Positions 62,447-64,000 of a DNA stretch of 64,000 nt are shown here, piece by piece. Position 1 is the stretch's first letter. Each line of letters starts with the position of its first letter. The notes below the pieces were generated by a model, which saw nothing but the letters and a program-made list of their open reading frames with translations, was not told the origin of the DNA and ran no database searches. The stretch is from positions 18,315 through 82,314 of the forward strand of contig CAUYLG010005197.1 of NCBI GenBank assembly GCA_963573385.1, in the 5' to 3' direction. The position numbers and the translations under genes were made by a program. This stretch comes from Cacajao melanocephalus. Its lineage: Eukaryota > Chordata > Mammalia > Primates > Pitheciidae.

Positions 62447-63765
62447 CACCAGTTGTTGAAGAGACTATCTCTTCCTCATTTTTTATATTCTTGGCACTCT
62501 TGTCAAAGATCAGTTGACTGTATATGCATAGATTGATTTCTGGACTTTCTATTTTGTTCCATTGGTCTCTATGTCTGTCTTTATGCCAGTGCCATACCGT
62601 TTTAGTTGCTGTAGCTTTGTAACATATTTTGGAATCAGGAAGTGAAATGCCTTCAGCTCTTTTTTCTCAAGATTGTTTTGAATATTTGGGGTCTTTTGTT
62701 ATTTCATATCAACATTGTTTTTTCTGTTTCTGTAAAAACTGCTGCTGGAATTTTGATGGGCATTACATTGAATCTATAGCTCACTGGGGTAGTGTGGACA
62801 TTTAAGCAATATTAAGTCTTCCATCCATGAATGAGTGGTGTCTTTCCATTTGTTTGCGTTTTCTTTAATTTATCTTATTACTATTTTGTAGTTTTCAGTA
62901 TACAAATTTTTCACCTCCTTGGTTAAGTTCATTAATAAGTATTTTGTTCTTTTTAAAGCTATTATAGGTGGAATTGCTTTTCTAATTTCTTTTTCAGATA
63001 GTTCATTGTTAACATAGAAATGTCACTGATTTTTGATGTTGATTTTGTATTGTGCAACTTCAATGAATTTATTTATTAGTTCTAACAGTCTTTTGGTAGA
63101 GTTTTTAGGGTTTTAAGTATGTAAGATCATATCATCTGTAGATAGTGAGAGGTTCACTTCTTTATTATTTGGATGCCTTTTACTTCCTTTTCTTGTTGAA
63201 TCGTTCTGGCTAGGTCCTAAAGTATTATATTGAATAGATGTGGTAATGGTGGGTGGGCATCTTTGCCTTGTCCTTGATGCTAGAGGAAAAGTTGTCAGTT
63301 TTTCACCATTGAGTATGCAATTCACTGGGGGATTTTCATATGTGGCGTTTATTATATTGAGGTAATTTTCTGCTATTCCTCCTGTCTCAATAATTTTTTA
63401 TCATAAAAGGATGTGGAATTTTGTCAAAACACTTTTTCTACATCTACTGATACGATTGAATGATTTTTGCTCTTCTTTCTGTTAATGTGGTGTATTACAT
63501 TAATTGATTTTCGTGTGTTGGACCTTCTTTGCATCCCAGAGATAAATTCTGCTTGGTTATAAACCTCTTAATATGTTGTTGAATTCAGTTTGTTGGTATT
63601 TTATTGAGGAGTTTGGCATCTATATTAATCAGGGCCATTGGCCTGTTATTTTCTTTTCTTGGAATATTTTTGACTGCTTTTAATATGAGATTAATGCAGG
63701 ACTCACAAGTCTGAGTCTTCCTTCCGCTTTAGTTTTTTGGAAGCGTTTGAGAAGGATTGGCATTA
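62447..63765 (-). mobile_element. L1 antisense ORF2 fragment
   Basis: TTGTTCCATTGGTCTCTATG, CCAGTGCCATACCG, GATTCTTGCTCTTC-like text and TAATGTGGTGTATTACATTAA are diagnostic of antisense L1 ORF2. Multiple stops in the sense frame. Confidence 0.92.
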
Positions 63766-63770
63766 TGCTT

Positions 63771-63917
63771 TTTATTTATTTATTTATTTATTTATTTATT
63801 TTTTTATTTTTTTATTTTTTGAAAGAAAGAAAAAGAGAGGAAAGAAAGTGAGAGTGAAAGAAAGAAAAAAAAAAGACTATACGAGAGAAAGAAAGAGGAA
63901 GGAAAAGAGGGAGAGAG
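63771..63917 (+). repeat. (TTTA)n followed by a purine-rich tract
   Basis: About eight TTTA units to 63805, then T-rich, then about 100 bp of mostly GAAA/GAGA. Probably an expanded Alu tail. Confidence 0.85.
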
Positions 63918-63957
63918 AACAGGATTCTTGTTCTACTGCCCAGGCTAGAATGCAGTC
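63918..63957 (-). mobile_element. Alu remnant (about 40 bp)
   Basis: GAACAGGATTCTTGTTCTACTGCCCAGGC resembles, in pieces, the antisense Alu 3' part; body missing. Confidence 0.5.
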
Positions 63958-64000
63958 TAAAAATGGGTATTAAAAACCTCTATTATGCCAGTAATTGTGT

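Noticed and set aside
62447..63765. Functional L1
   Set aside because: Only an antisense ORF2 fragment with several disruptions, no 5' UTR and no ORF1.

Overview
This is primate nuclear DNA, not a microbial or phage region. It holds about 21 Alu copies, many L1, L2 and MIR fragments, solo LTRs, CpG depletion outside one dense CpG island, and GT-AG introns. Six exons of one vertebrate gene can be read. I recognise it as GABRA5, the alpha-5 subunit of the GABA-A receptor, which lies in 15q11-q13 in human. The source is human or a close simian. One residue, Ser8 in the signal peptide, differs from the Gly I remember for human.

Layout. About 1-26,000 is intergenic DNA upstream of GABRA5. In the known locus map GABRB3 lies further upstream in the opposite orientation, outside this window. 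This part is mostly interspersed repeats: Alus, L1M fragments on both strands, an interrupted L2 carrying a solo LTR with a 4-bp target duplication, a pair of inverted LTR fragments, an Alu foldback, and an unidentified 130-codon decayed open frame. About 26,040-28,050 is a large TATA-less CpG island, the GABRA5 promoter and first-exon region. Exon 2 (5' UTR, 28446-28505) and exon 3 (start codon at 28966) follow. Coding exons are then 40379-40500, 43264-43331, 43432-43652 and 60620-60702. The last intron runs off the right edge.

The six junctions with visible coding sequence keep the frame exactly (86+122+68+221+83 nt = 193 codons plus 1 nt). The encoded part covers the signal peptide, the N-terminal extracellular ligand-binding domain with the benzodiazepine-site histidine, and the complete Cys-loop. 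The four transmembrane helices lie downstream of the window.

Most unusual points: a 32-bp GC-rich tandem repeat that triplicates the exon 4 splice donor; an approximately 18-unit, 33-34-bp minisatellite in the same intron; a near-perfect Alu palindrome with a 12-nt loop; a local duplication whose second copy is split by an Alu; and strong Z-DNA and G-quadruplex candidates. I found no evidence for a novel multi-gene system. The many long ORFs in the CpG island and minisatellite are compositional artefacts.
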